Source: Pseudovibrio sp. JCM 19062 (lineage in GTDB: Bacteria; Pseudomonadota; Alphaproteobacteria; Rhizobiales; Stappiaceae). From it: a stretch of DNA of 64,000 nucleotides. Where the stretch lies: contig BAXV01000004.1 of NCBI GenBank assembly GCA_001310715.1, positions 77,296 through 141,295 on the forward strand, written 5' to 3'. This document shows positions 54,118-64,000 of this stretch, piece after piece (position 1 is the first letter of the stretch; each line of letters begins with the position of its first letter). Below the pieces are notes generated by a model. The model saw nothing but the letters and a program-made list of their open reading frames with translations, had not been told where the DNA came from and did no database searches. The position numbers and the translations under genes are program-made.

Positions 54118-54981
54118 TTATTGCTCTTGTGAGTTCAGTGCTGCGGCCATTAGGCGGTAGGTGATCTGAGCTGCGGTGAAATCCCATGCAGCATTACCGT
54201 CTGGGGCAAGCTCGACCACGTCGAGACCAACGCATTTGCGCCCCTTTAGTGCATGCTCAACCAGATGCAGTGCCTGATAGTATCCCAGACCACCGGGCAC
54301 CGGTGTGCCGGTTGCTGGCATCTGTGACGGGTCCAGACCATCCACATCAAACGAAATGTAGATGTGCTCCGGAAAATCTTCGGGCAGGTCAATGGCATGC
54401 AGGCCCTTGGTGACCAGCTCTTCCGCATCAACAAAGAACACATTGTTGGCTGTACGGCTGTCCATTTCCTGCTGGCAAAGCGCGCGAACACCGAACTGGG
54501 CTAGTGAGTTGCCCTCTTCCACCAGAAGGTTCATGACAGAGGCGTGAGAGTGCTTCTCGCCTTGGTATGCAACGCGCAAGTCAGCATGAGCGTCCACCTG
54601 AACAATGCCGACCGGCTTACCAAGTGCCCGTGCGACACCAGATACAGCGCCATAGGACAAGGAATGCTCCCCGCCTAGCGTGACTGGGATTTTTCCGGTT
54701 TTCACCGCAGCTTCTGTACGCTGTGCCAGTCGTTCCATGACCTCTGGTAGTGGGCCTTCACAGTCCACTGGTGCTTGTGTTGCTACGCCAGATGCGCAAG
54801 GCTCAACACCGTTGCTGCCGCGTTCCAGTTCGTTACTGGCCTCGATGATAGCCTCAGGTCCTTTAACAGTGCCTGAGCCGTAGGAGACGGTGCGCTCCAA
54901 TGGCATGGGAATGATGGTAAAGAGCGCGTCTTTGGCACTGCGTTCAGCTTCAGTGAGTTCACTGTCAAGAAAAACAGACAT
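54118..54981 (-). CDS. speB: Agmatinase
   Basis: Intact, 287 residues. The ureohydrolase manganese motifs LGGEHSLSYG, QVDAHADLRV and ISFDVDGLDP are all present. It converts agmatine to putrescine and urea. It is the last gene of the operon, 9 bases after nspC. Confidence 0.95.
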   Translation of the reverse strand: MSVFLDSELTEAERSAKDALFTIIPMPLERTVSYGSGTVKGPEAIIEASNELERGSNGVEPCASGVATQAPVDCEGPLPEVMERLAQRTEAAVKTGKIPVTLGGEHSLSYGAVSGVARALGKPVGIVQVDAHADLRVAYQGEKHSHASVMNLLVEEGNSLAQFGVRALCQQEMDSRTANNVFFVDAEELVTKGLHAIDLPEDFPEHIYISFDVDGLDPSQMPATGTPVPGGLGYYQALHLVEHALKGRKCVGLDVVELAPDGNAAWDFTAAQITYRLMAAALNSQEQ

Positions 54982-54990
54982 TTCGTACCC

Positions 54991-56163
54991 TTAGGAAAGA
55001 CGGTTCAGGAAATCGTTGTAGGCAAACTCACGAATGATCTTAAGTTCGTCACTCACGGAATTCCAAACTGCAAGTGTTGGCAGGGGAACACCATTAAAAG
55101 TGTTTGTCTTGACCATTGAATAGTGCGCTTGATCCAAAAAGGCGAAACGGTCACCAATCTTCAGCGGCTCTGCTCGTGTGTAGTCTCCAATGACATCACC
55201 AGCAAGACAAGAGGGACCGCCCAGACGGTAGGTATGACCCTGCTTCACCTCGCCCAGCATAGCTGGACGGTATGGAGCTTCAATCACGTCCGGCATATGA
55301 CAGGTTGCGGAAATGTCCACGATTGCCAGGTTCATGGTGTTTACCGGCAGATCCAGCACCTCACCAACCAGAATGCCAGCATCCAGTGCAACAGCCTCAC
55401 CCGGCTCCAGATAGATTTTCAGTCCGGTTGTTTCACGCACGTCCTTAATGAAAGCAATCAATGCTTCACGGTCGTAGTCTTCGCGGGTGATATGATGGCC
55501 ACCGCCAAAATTGATCCATTTTAGCTGGTCGAAAAATGGGGCGATCTTGTCCTTCACCGCATTCCATGTGCGCTCAAGAGGTTCGAACCCCTGCTCGCAC
55601 AATGTGTGCATGTGGATCCGTCGACACCTTGCATCACCTCGGTATCTAGTCTGGAAACTGGAAAGCCCAGTCGTGAACATGGTGCACACGGATCGTACTT
55701 TTCGACCTCACCTTCGGAGTGCTCCGGTTGATACGCAGGCCCACATCAACGTCATGCTTAGCAGCACGTACGTTTGGCAAGAAACGGTCTTTCTGGTTGG
55801 TGAGTTGAAGATCATATGGTCGCTGTAGCCAATGATCTGATCGATCTCGCTGGTTTTGTAGCCTGCGCAGAAAGTAGCAACTTCGCCGCCATATTTCTCG
55901 CGACCAAGACGTGCTTCATAAAGCCCTGAGGCGCAGGTGCCTTCCAGATATTCGCGCACCACGGGCGCGAGTGAAAACATGGAGAACGCTTTTAACGCGG
56001 AAAGGACGTGTGCGCCTGAGCGGTCCGCGACGTCCTTAAGAACGGAGAGGTTGCGACGGACCGCAACCTCATCAACGACAAAGCATGGACTTGGGACCCG
56101 GGAGAGATCAAAGGTCTTGAAAGCTCCCGCGTCCCCTGCCTGTGTCTGCATCATCCCAGCCAT
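54991..56163 (-). CDS. nspC: Carboxynorspermidine/carboxyspermidine decarboxylase, split
   Basis: A PLP-dependent alanine-racemase-fold decarboxylase. The lysine lies in VLSALKAFSMF, with EGTCASGLYEARLG, INFGGGHHITRED and the second active site GPSCLAGDVIGDY. Frames change near 55720, 55690 and 55610. About 385 residues. Start at ATG 56163, four bases after the upstream gene. It decarboxylates carboxyspermidine to spermidine. Confidence 0.93.
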
Positions 56164-56167
56164 CAGC

Positions 56168-57376
56168 TTAAAACTGAACCGGGCCGTCGAGCTCATGTAC
56201 CTGCCAAGGCAGGCCGTGCTCGTTCAGCATGTCCATGAATGCGTCCGGGTCCAGCTGTTCCATGTTCCAAACACCTGGTTCTTTCCAGATGCCTTTCAGC
56301 ACCATTGCCGCGCCGATCATGCTGGAACGCCAGTGGTGTAAGAAACAGCCTGTGAGCCAACCTCTGCGTAGCACTCTTCGTGGTCGCAGATGTTGTAGAT
56401 GTAGTAGGTTTTCTCACCAGAACCGTCTTTTGCCTGACCGGTTGCGATATCACCAATGCAGGTCTTGCCTTTGGTCAGCTCACCCAGATCACTTGGATCG
56501 GGCAGAACGGATTTCAGGAACTGCAGTGGGATGATCTCGTGGCTTCGTGCATGACTGGCTCAATGGAGGTCATGCCGATGCCTTCAAGCACGCGCACGTG
56601 ATTGATGTAGGCATCACCGAAGGTCATCCAGAAACGGGCACGCTCTATTTCGGTGAAGTGAGTTTTCAGGCTCTCCAGTTCCTCATGGTACATGAGGTAC
56701 ATGTTCTTTTCGCCAACCCCCGGGAAGTCAAATGCCACTTTGTGTGTCATTGCAGGCTGTTGACCCAGTCGCCTTTTTCCCAATGACGTGCATCAGCAGT
56801 GACTTCGCGGATATTGATTTCCGGGTTGAAGTTGGTTGCAAACGCCTTGCCGTTGTCACCGCCGTTACAATCGAGAATGTCGATCTGACGGATGGTATCC
56901 AGCTTGTGCTTCTTCAGCCAAGTTGCGAACACGGAAGTTACGCCCGGATCGAAGCCAGAGCCGAGGATCGCAGTCAAGCCTGCTTTTTTTGAAGCGCTCC
57001 TGATAGGCCCACTGCCAGTGGTATTCGAACTTTGCTTCATCTTCCGGCTCGTAGTTTGCGGTGTCCAGATAGTTGATACCAGCTTCCAGACAGGCATCCA
57101 TCAGCTTGAGATCCTGATAAGGCAGCGCAAGGTTCACAAGAAGCTCAGCGCCACTTTGTTTGATCAGCGCAACAACTGCAGCAACGTCCATTGCGTCAAC
57201 TTCTGCGGTCTTGATCTCAACGCCGGTTTTCTCTTTAACACTCTTAGCGATCTCTCGCATTTGAACTTGCGACGGGATGCCAGCGTAATTTCGGAGAAGA
57301 TATCCGAATTCATTGCCATTTTGTGTACGGCAGCAGAGGAAACCCCACCTGCGCCGATTACCAGAGTCTTACCCAT
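56168..57376 (-). CDS. Carboxyspermidine/carboxynorspermidine dehydrogenase (saccharopine dehydrogenase-like), split
   Basis: The N-terminus KTLVIGAGGVSSAAVHKMA is the NAD(P)-binding motif. NYLDTANYEPEDEAKFEY, AILGSGFDPGVTSVFA and GIWKEPGVWNMEQLDPD are family segments. Frames change near 57275, 57000, 56765, 56520 and 56345. About 400 residues. It reductively couples aspartate semialdehyde to putrescine (or diaminopropane), giving the carboxy-polyamine used by NspC. Confidence 0.93.
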
Positions 57377-57397
57377 GTCTATTCCCCGGTTCCTGGA

Positions 57398-59286
57398 TTA
57401 TTCGTAATAAGTATAGCCGTTGATGCTGTCGCGATAGGCAGCAACCAACGTGCGTCGATCAGCATTCTTGAGCGTGCCGGCGGAGACCGCCTCATCGATG
57501 AGTTTGCGGAACGCGTCTACACAATCGCGTGGATCATACTCTACATAAGAGAGAACCTCCGAAATTGTATCCCCTTCCACTTCCTGAAGGAGATCAAATC
57601 CGCCATCAGCTCTCAAATCGATGGTTGCCACATTGGTGTCGCCGAACAGATTGTGCAGGTCACCCAGTGTTTCCTGATAGGCCCCAACAAAGAAAACGCC
57701 GAGATAGTAAGGCTTGCCTTCCTCGAGGGTGTGCACCGGCAGCGACGGTGAGATACCGTCTGCAGGATGAATTTGTCTACCTTGCCATCGCTATCGCAAG
57801 TGATATCGGAGATGACGGCACGTCGATCCGGTGCTTCATTCAAACGCTGCAACGGGACGATTGGGTGGAGCTGGTCGATCGCCCAAACATCTGGCAGAGA
57901 CTGGAATAGCGAGAAGTTACAATGGTAGATATCTGCTACCTTTTCCAGCTGTTCGTCGATCTCGGGCGCACTGCCTGTTGGAGGTGCCAGTTCCTTAATC
58001 TTGGACATGAGATGCAGATAGATGCGCTCAGATCGGCCCATCTGGCGCAGGTCAATATATCCACGGCGGAATAGTGCGCGCAGTTCATTGCGGTAGAATG
58101 AGGCGTCGTTCAGACATTCCTGAAGCCGCTCTGCATTGAGGTAACCTTCAACGGCTGCAAGGTCCGAGACCATGTGGTGGTCATCTTTTTCGGGCTTTGG
58201 TGCGGTTGGAGCATCAAACAAGGTTGCTTCAAGCACGTTGAAGATCAGCATTGAGGATGTGGCCACTACGGCGCGGCCGCTCTCGGTAATCAATGTGGGA
58301 TGCGTGAGTTCCGCCTCATCCATTGCATAGGCAACAGTTTCCACCACATTGGAGCAGTATTCTTCAACCGAGTAGTTGGTCGAGTTCTCAACCGCCTTTT
58401 TCTCACCGGTGTAGTCGACACCAAGACCGCCGCCGAGATCCAGGTGGGTCAGCTCAGCCCCTTCCCTTGTCAGTTCGACAAAGTAACGACATGCTTCGCC
58501 CACCGCACGACGAACATCGTTGACGTCTGGCACCTGCGAACCAAGGTGTGAGTGTTGCAGCTTCAGGCAGTGGAGCAGTTTTGCATCGCGCAGTTTATCT
58601 ATAACTGAAACCAGCTGATCGGTGTTCATGCCAAAGGTGGAGCGGTCGCCGGAGCTTTCTTCCCACTTGCCACCGATCTGGTTGGTCAGTTTAACCCGCA
58701 CTCCCAGCAAAGGCTCTTCACCGAGCTCCTCGACAACAGAAATAACGGTATCGAGTTCTTTCGGGCTTTCCAGCACGATAATGGTGTTGAAGCCCAGCTT
58801 GCGTGAAAGAATTGCGAGGCGGATGAACTCTTCATCTTTGACGCCATTGCACACGATGAGCGCATCTTTGGGCAGGCGATGCGCGAGAGCAATGACAAGC
58901 TCAGGTTTGGAGCCTGCTTCCAGGCCATATGAGTATGGCCGACCAAATTCAACAATGCGGTCAACAACCTGCGCTTGCTGATTTACCTTGATCGGATAAA
59001 CACCGCGAAACTTGCCCTTATAACCGACGCGTTTGATCGCATCTGTCATTGAGTTATTGATGTGAGCGATTTCGTTTTGGAGAAACGAACTTACGCGCAG
59101 CAAAAGCGGAGAGTGGATACCACGTTGTTCAAGGTCATGAACGATCTCCGGCAGGCTCACTTTCGGAGCATCCGGCATCAAAGGATTACTAAGAGCTATA
59201 TCACCGTTTGGCAGCACAGAGAGAAGATCTCTACCCCAACGCCCCATACCGTAAACCGCATGGGCATTACCTTGATTATCTGGCAA
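57398..59286 (-). CDS. speA: Biosynthetic arginine decarboxylase, one frameshift
   Basis: The PLP-lysine is in GVYPIKVNQQAQVV. Conserved segments include GLEAGSKPEL, LQHSHLGSQ, LDLGGGLGVDY, ITESGRAVVA and the C-terminal LGVFFVGAYQETLGDLHNLFGD. The frame changes near 57760. About 629 residues, normal for SpeA. It converts arginine to agmatine. First gene of the spermidine operon. The 546-base upstream gap (59287-59832) otherwise holds only the remnant below and a terminator. Confidence 0.95.
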
Positions 59287-59612
59287 CCATTTATCTCCTT
59301 CCAGAAATGATTTTGCCCCATTTACTCATGGTATACCCATCTGACAAGCACAATATTGTGGTTCTCGGCATCGGAGGGCACAGAACAGGTGCACAAATCA
59401 TTTTTGCACAAAGGAAAATTTTAATTGGCCGCGATGTTCGGGGGCTGACGGAGCTGTTAATTTTACGGCACTCGCTTTCGTTGCTTCATTGTGACCTAGC
59501 ACCCTCCAAGATCTGAAACCTTCACCGCCTACTTGATTATGACATAGGCATTGTAGATCAATACCTGTCAGATTCATGCATCATAAACCTGTTTTTTTAC
59601 GGAACACGCTAG

Positions 59613-59780
59613 GCGCATGAAGACCTAATCTATCACTCTGATCTTCTGATACATTTCGGAGATGTCGATTTTCTTCTGAGTGCAGCTTTATCTGATTGTG
59701 AGCCTGAGCTTAAGGTTGGGTACCAGCGCGGAGCAAAATTTCATCTGACTGGCTTTGATCTTCTGGCATTGCCAACATAA
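59613..59780 (+). pseudogene. Possible 3' remnant of an unidentified plus-strand gene
   Basis: After an in-frame stop there is an open 55-codon stretch with protein-like composition (SDLLIHFGDVDFLLSAAL, then ELKVGYQRGAKFHLTG), ending directly before a bidirectional terminator. No ATG start is present and it is convergent with nosL. It could be the end of a broken gene or coincidence. I recognise no family. Confidence 0.3.
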
Positions 59781-59808
59781 AAAACGCTCCATCTAGGGAG
59801 CGTTTTTT
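59779..59808. terminator. Bidirectional terminator downstream of nosL
   Basis: AAAAAACGCTCC and GGAGCGTTTTTT are complementary arms with a six-base loop, giving T-runs on both strands. It lies 25 bases past the nosL stop and ends the leftward nos operon. Confidence 0.85.
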
Positions 59809-59832
59809 ATTTCATACTTGCAGTTGGATGGA

Positions 59833-60359
59833 TCAGTTGTTTGAGGCGTCACTGAGTTCAAACTCAACAGGTTTGAGTACGTAGTCGTCTGGAATGTCTG
59901 CAAGTTGAACAACCTTACCGCCGTTCTCGGAGGAGAACTTCTCGGCACCGGCTAGTGTTCCGAACGGGATGGTCTCTGGCGCACCCATACCGCCGTTTTG
60001 CGTACTCTCAATCACGAAGAACGCGGCATCAGCGTCAACCCAGTTGTCGGTTCCAGGCTGCTCCCAGCTTTCTGCTTTATCCATGTCGTTCACGTAGACT
60101 GCCACATAGTCTTTGGATTCTTCAGGCAAACGGGTGAAGGCAACAGCATCGCGCACCTGTGAGAACCAAAGCGGGAACGGGCTTCCAGCCAAGTGGATCT
60201 GGCTTTTGGTCCTTCATGATCCAGCACGGTCATTTGGCAATAAAAGCCGGCAGCTTCTGCATTGAGCTGCATTGGATCTGGTTTGACGACCTGTTCTTTT
60301 TCCTGACAGGCTGCCAGAAGCAGTGTGACACCGACGACGGCTAGTAGTTTCTTCATCAT
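59833..60359 (-). CDS. nosL: NosL copper-binding lipoprotein, one frameshift
   Basis: A lipobox (LLLAACQEK) and the NosL segment AGFYCQMTVLDHEGPKA with the conserved Cys/Met copper site. The frame changes near 60190; the remainder (RDAVAFTRLPEESKDYVAVY) is typical. About 175 residues. ATG 60359 overlaps the nosY stop. It delivers Cu(I) for maturation of nitrous oxide reductase. Last gene of the operon in the window. Confidence 0.92.
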
Positions 60360-61186
60360 GGGGAAACCCTCTTAAGCAGCAGGATTGCACCAGACATCGC
60401 AACGCCCGCAAACACAAAGATTGATACAAGAGCAGCAATTGGTGAGAATGGAAGGCTTTCGGCCACACCTGCCATACCACCAACCATGGCGTTGGCATCC
60501 AGTGCAGACAGGTTGAACAGGCGGAACGCATCAGCCGGGTTTGCCAGAAGAGCGAATGGGAAAACGCTGGAGGCAAAGAAGCCTTCGCTGTCTGCAACCA
60601 ATGCACCGAGCAAGGCAAGATCATAAAGCACGATAAGCACAAGCCAGATGCCGATTGCCATGGCAGCTGCGGTTGTGACCTGACGAACAAGTGAGCTGAC
60701 AACATAGCCAAGCGAAAGGAAAGCAAAACCGAGAACAGTTGAAGTTGCGATGAGGCGCGCAAAATCAATGAAGCCACTGGTGTCACCACCGCCGGTGAAG
60801 GTCAGCATTAATGCTGTTGAACCATATCCAAGTGTGAGTGCAAGGAGCAGGACACAGGTGTGTCCGACGGCTTTACCGATGAGGAACTCACTGCGGGTTA
60901 TTGGGGAGGAGAAAATCAGCAGCAAGGTGCCGCGTTCGATTTCTCCTGCGACAGCATCAAAGGCCAGCAGAAGCGCGATCAGAGGCACCAGATAGACGGA
61001 CAAGCTGGCGAGTGAGGCCACGGTGATTGTCATACGGCTCACATCAAGCGTGCCCGCAGGGGCTGAGCCGAGCAAGGCTAATGCCAGCGAGAAGGCACTC
61101 AGGATTATGACCGACAGCAGAATCCAGCGGTTGCGCAGGCCGATGCGGAACTCTTGATGAGCTACAGTCAGGATACGTTGCAACAT
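60356..61186 (-). CDS. nosY: NosY, ABC-type permease for nitrous oxide reductase maturation
   Basis: Intact, 276 residues with about six hydrophobic segments. ALLLAFDAVAGEIERGTLLLIFSSPITR is split here into AVAGEIERGTLLL and SSPITRSEFLIGK, both typical of NosY. It forms the NosDFY complex with NosF and NosD in the inner membrane. Confidence 0.95.
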   Translation of the reverse strand: MLQRILTVAHQEFRIGLRNRWILLSVIILSAFSLALALLGSAPAGTLDVSRMTITVASLASLSVYLVPLIALLLAFDAVAGEIERGTLLLIFSSPITRSEFLIGKAVGHTCVLLLALTLGYGSTALMLTFTGGGDTSGFIDFARLIATSTVLGFAFLSLGYVVSSLVRQVTTAAAMAIGIWLVLIVLYDLALLGALVADSEGFFASSVFPFALLANPADAFRLFNLSALDANAMVGGMAGVAESLPFSPIAALVSIFVFAGVAMSGAILLLKRVSP

Positions 61187-61189
61187 ATC

Positions 61190-62110
61190 TTAAGCCTCCC
61201 CTGCTCTGTCTTCTTGGTGTGCTTTTTCAGAGAAGTGCTTATAGACATCATCCAGTGTTGGCAGGTGGACATCAATATCCTCGATCATCGCGCCAAGACT
61301 GGTGACAGCTGCAATTCTCGCAATCTTGTCTTCGTGTGCGCACATGATCTCCACGGAGCGGCAATTAACGGGAGTTCCGCCCAGTCGGTCCGCGAGTTGC
61401 TCTGCCGGCTCGTCTTTTGACTTCACCTTCAGCCGGATTGGCAGTCGTGCCGCCGTGCGCAGGTTTTCCAGCGTGTCGTTGGCAACCAGTTTTCCTTGGG
61501 ACATGATCAGGATGCGATCCGTGCGTGCTTCCATTTCTGTCAGAGCGTGAGATGACAGCAGCACGGTAGCCCCGTTTGCGGAAATCTCGGTCACCAGATC
61601 ATAAAAGTTCTGGCGGGAGATGGGATCAAGACCGCTGGTCGGCTCATCAAGCAGAACCAGTTTCGGCGTTCCGATCAGGGCTTGAGCCAGTCCAAGACGT
61701 TGGCGCATACCCTTTGAGTATGTTCCGATACGGCGGCGTCCCGCTTCTGCAAGGCCGACGCGTTCAAGCAAACCAACGGCTTTCTTGGCGTCTTCGCCTT
61801 TAAGTCTGGCGTAGTATTTGAGAACCTCGACACCTGTCAGGGTTCTTTGAAAGGCGACAGACTCAGGCAGGAACGCGGTGGATGCGCGTGCTTTGTCACT
61901 GCCGGGCTGCGCGCCCAAAACTTCAATCCGTCCTTCTGTCGGGGTCAAAAAGCCAAGCGACATCTTGAAAAATGTCGTTTTGCCTGCCCCATTGTGACCA
62001 AGGAGCGCGACCCTCTCGGCGCTTCCCAGCTCAAAAGAAAGGTCTTTAACAGCATCCCGTCCATCGAAGGTTTTGCGGACGTTTTCAGCTCGAAGAACTG
62101 TTGTATTCAT
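61190..62110 (-). CDS. nosF: NosF, ABC ATPase
   Basis: Intact, 306 residues from ATG 62110, which overlaps the nosD stop (ATGA). Walker A GHNGAGKTTF, signature YSKGMRQRLGLAQ, Walker B LVLLDEPTSGLDP. It powers NosDFY, which moves copper/sulfur to NosZ for CuZ assembly. Confidence 0.96.
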   Translation of the reverse strand: MNTTVLRAENVRKTFDGRDAVKDLSFELGSAERVALLGHNGAGKTTFFKMSLGFLTPTEGRIEVLGAQPGSDKARASTAFLPESVAFQRTLTGVEVLKYYARLKGEDAKKAVGLLERVGLAEAGRRRIGTYSKGMRQRLGLAQALIGTPKLVLLDEPTSGLDPISRQNFYDLVTEISANGATVLLSSHALTEMEARTDRILIMSQGKLVANDTLENLRTAARLPIRLKVKSKDEPAEQLADRLGGTPVNCRSVEIMCAHEDKIARIAAVTSLGAMIEDIDVHLPTLDDVYKHFSEKAHQEDRAGEA

Positions 62111-63381
62111 CTTCTTGCTCCTACCTTCGGCAGTGTTATCTCCGGAGGGTGCATCAGTGGTTTTGTATCCACGATGCCGCCTGGCAAAAGCGCCGGGAAC
62201 TGCGACTGTGTCCAACTGAGAAGCTGAACCGCAGGGCTACCGGTGAGCAGTTTTGCGGAGGGCTGTGTCCAGAGAATTTGGTCGACCATGTCGTTTGGTC
62301 GATAGGCGGTGTCGGCTATTCCATCTCCGTTCATGTCAAAGGCTGAGTGGTCACTCCAGAAATTCCCCCTACCCTCGTGCGTCCACTCCAGGTGACGTGT
62401 GCCCACGTATTTGACCTGTGTTTTGTTTCCAATAAAGGCGTTGTTGGAGAATTTGTTTCTGGCGGAACCTGCTGTGAAGTGAACTCCAATCTCGCAGCGC
62501 TCAAACCTGTTGCCGTCAATAATGTTCTTGTTGGCGTTGTACATGAAGATGCACTTTTCCGGAGAGGCTTTGACGTAGTTTCCGGTGATGACTGCGTTGT
62601 TGGCGTAGTTCAGCATCAGGCCATGATCGCGATCACCATCGGATGTATTGCCTGTGATGGTGAGCCTGTCAGAGAACATCAGCGCGTAGCCGATGTGGTT
62701 ATCGATCGATACATTGTTGGAGATCACACCTTTGTTGCCATACATGTAGTGAACGGCAAAGCGTGTGTTTTCAATGTAGTTGTTTCTGAAAGTGTCATTC
62801 GGGCTGGTGTTTACAAAGATACCGTCCCGACCATATCTAATGGTGTTATATTCCACGGTAAGTCTTGGAGCATTCCAGACGTATATACCGTTGCCGCGCT
62901 CGTTGGGGCGCAGGTCCTGCCGTCCTTCAATCAGGTTATCGGCAATATAGGCGTCCTTGGGTCCGTGGGCATCTACACCCACCAGATTGTTGAGTAATTT
63001 ATTGCCAGTAACTCGGGCACGGGCTGCATTTTGTGTCAGTTTTACGCCAGAATCAATTGTTTCATTGGAAAGACCTGAACCGGTGATCACCAGTCCATCG
63101 ATGACCACATCGGGTGCTTCGACAGTAATGACCGAGCCTTTGCCATTGCCCTTAAGCTCTGCACCTGGCTCTCCTTTAATCACCAAAGACCGGTCGATGA
63201 CGACCGGTCCCTGATGAATTCCAGCAGAAAGGCGCAAAACGTCTCCGTCCTGTGCCTTTTCCAAGGCGCGGGCTAAGGCATCGGGCTGCGCAGGAACCTT
63301 TAGCTCGGCGGCGTGCGCTGTCATGCTCACGCCAACCAAAGCCGTCGCTCCCAGCACTATTTGCCAGAACAACCTTGTCAT
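62107..63381 (-). CDS. nosD: NosD, periplasmic copper-handling beta-helix protein
   Basis: Intact, 424 residues. Signal peptide ending TAHA-AELKV. The parallel beta-helix repeats (CASH-type) include NGIYVWNAPRLTVEYN, AVHYMYGNKGVISNN and RDHGLMLNYANNAVITG. The protein mediates copper passage to apo-NosZ. Confidence 0.96.
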   Translation of the reverse strand: MTRLFWQIVLGATALVGVSMTAHAAELKVPAQPDALARALEKAQDGDVLRLSAGIHQGPVVIDRSLVIKGEPGAELKGNGKGSVITVEAPDVVIDGLVITGSGLSNETIDSGVKLTQNAARARVTGNKLLNNLVGVDAHGPKDAYIADNLIEGRQDLRPNERGNGIYVWNAPRLTVEYNTIRYGRDGIFVNTSPNDTFRNNYIENTRFAVHYMYGNKGVISNNVSIDNHIGYALMFSDRLTITGNTSDGDRDHGLMLNYANNAVITGNYVKASPEKCIFMYNANKNIIDGNRFERCEIGVHFTAGSARNKFSNNAFIGNKTQVKYVGTRHLEWTHEGRGNFWSDHSAFDMNGDGIADTAYRPNDMVDQILWTQPSAKLLTGSPAVQLLSWTQSQFPALLPGGIVDTKPLMHPPEITLPKVGARR

Positions 63382-63393
63382 GCCCGCTGCTCC

Positions 63394-64000
63394 TTATGCG
63401 TCGCGAGGTTCTACGAACATACGACCGCGCATTTCCATGTGCAGTGCATGACAGAACCACTGGCAGTAGAACCAGTGAACACCTGGACGCTCCGCAATGA
63501 AGGTTACGGAAGCCGTTGCCTGAGGGGCAACCTCCATCGCTACACCGTAGTTGGAGATACAGAAGCCGTGTGTCAGGTCGTCAATATCATCAATATTGGT
63601 GACATAAACGGTGACTTCATCGCCCTGCTTCACAGTAAACTTCTCAAGAGAGAACATTGGTGCAGCAGAGTGCATGTACACCCGAACCTTGTTACCGTCG
63701 CGGATAACATGTTCTGCTTCTTCCAGATCAACACCGTCTGCTTTTGCCTGCGCAACTGCATCAGCAAATGTTGGGTCGTTACGATCCCAAACAGATTTCG
63801 GGTTCACTATAGAGCGGTGAACGAGGATGACGTCATGTGGCTCAGCAAATGTCGGGCCATCATGAACAATCTTCATTTCGTCGCCGGAAATGTCGATCAG
63901 CTGCTCGTTTTCTGGCTTCAAAGGACCAACGTTCAAGAAGCGGTCTTTGGAGAACTTGTTCAGAGAAACAAGCCATTTACCGTCCGCATCCAGAGTTTCA
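63394..64000 (-). CDS. nosZ: Nitrous oxide reductase, C-terminal part
   Basis: The frame is open to the window edge, so the N-terminal about two thirds (CuZ domain) is outside. The visible part has the cupredoxin CuA domain with [20 protein letters not shown] (two Cys, His, Met ligands) and the HDVILVHRS segment. It reduces nitrous oxide to nitrogen in the periplasm. It is directly followed by nosD with a 12-base gap. No frameshift is seen in the 202 residues. Confidence 0.97.
   Translation of the reverse strand, partial: ETLDADGKWLVSLNKFSKDRFLNVGPLKPENEQLIDISGDEMKIVHDGPTFAEPHDVILVHRSIVNPKSVWDRNDPTFADAVAQAKADGVDLEEAEHVIRDGNKVRVYMHSAAPMFSLEKFTVKQGDEVTVYVTNIDDIDDLTHGFCISNYGVAMEVAPQATASVTFIAERPGVHWFYCQWFCHALHMEMRGRMFVEPRDA

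Noticed and set aside
59208..59516. 102-codon plus-strand open frame across the speA start
   Set aside because: It overlaps the speA N-terminal coding region antisense and shows no recognisable family.
1..64000. CRISPR arrays, prophage, toxin-antitoxin or restriction genes
   Set aside because: No regularly spaced repeats and no recognisable proteins of these kinds were found on either strand.

Overview
The window looks like chromosomal DNA of a marine-type alphaproteobacterium, perhaps Stappiaceae such as Pseudovibrio or Labrenzia. The evidence is moderate GC, alphaproteobacterial gene order (dacA-like, tmk, holB, metG, tatD, MBL hydrolase), a nos operon, and the arginine/aspartate-semialdehyde route to spermidine. 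The genus is inference from gene content only. The most important caveat is that most long genes are split by single-base indels into two to seven frames, including genes expected to be essential (metG, holB). I read this as a raw or lightly polished assembly. Split genes are therefore annotated as one CDS spanning all fragments, with approximate breakpoints given.

Layout. 1-0.8 kb: end of a quinone oxidoreductase. 0.8-15.3 kb: purine catabolism, with a LysR regulator, uraH, xdhABC, a BMP-type nucleoside/purine ABC transporter, membrane urate oxidase puuD, uraD and an M20 amidohydrolase. This carries xanthine to allantoin with its own uptake system. 15.3-19.5 kb: an AT-rich island with a 5'-truncated gene remnant, a zinc alcohol dehydrogenase and a Tat-exported multicopper oxidase, bracketed by two inverted copies of a dif-like (XerCD-type) site. 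19.6-26.9 kb: a leftward operon resembling the E. coli NfrB-NfrA-YbcH set plus WecB, which secretes the phage N4 receptor glycan. Here NfrB lacks the C-terminal c-di-GMP-binding domain.

27-42 kb: a leftward block for CoA-dependent aerobic breakdown of 2-aminobenzoate (anthranilate) or a close analogue. It holds 2-aminobenzoyl-CoA monooxygenase/reductase, SDR, MarR, enoyl-CoA hydratase, acyl-CoA dehydrogenase, aryl-CoA ligase, a Liv-type ABC transporter, thioesterase, a Rid protein and a formamidase-like hydrolase. A class III CoA transferase lies beyond it.

42-51 kb: housekeeping genes (MBL hydrolase, tatD, an FkbM methyltransferase, metG, holB, tmk), a DacA-like protein that seems to have lost its catalytic serine and KTG lysine, rlpA and tRNA-Ser(UGA). 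51.6-54 kb: divergent LysR and DHA2-type MFS exporter. 54-59.3 kb: operon speA, carboxyspermidine dehydrogenase, nspC, speB, a complete arginine to spermidine route using aspartate semialdehyde. 59.8-64 kb: the end of a nitrous oxide reductase operon (nosZ partial, nosD, nosF, nosY, nosL). No CRISPR array, transposase or phage gene was seen.
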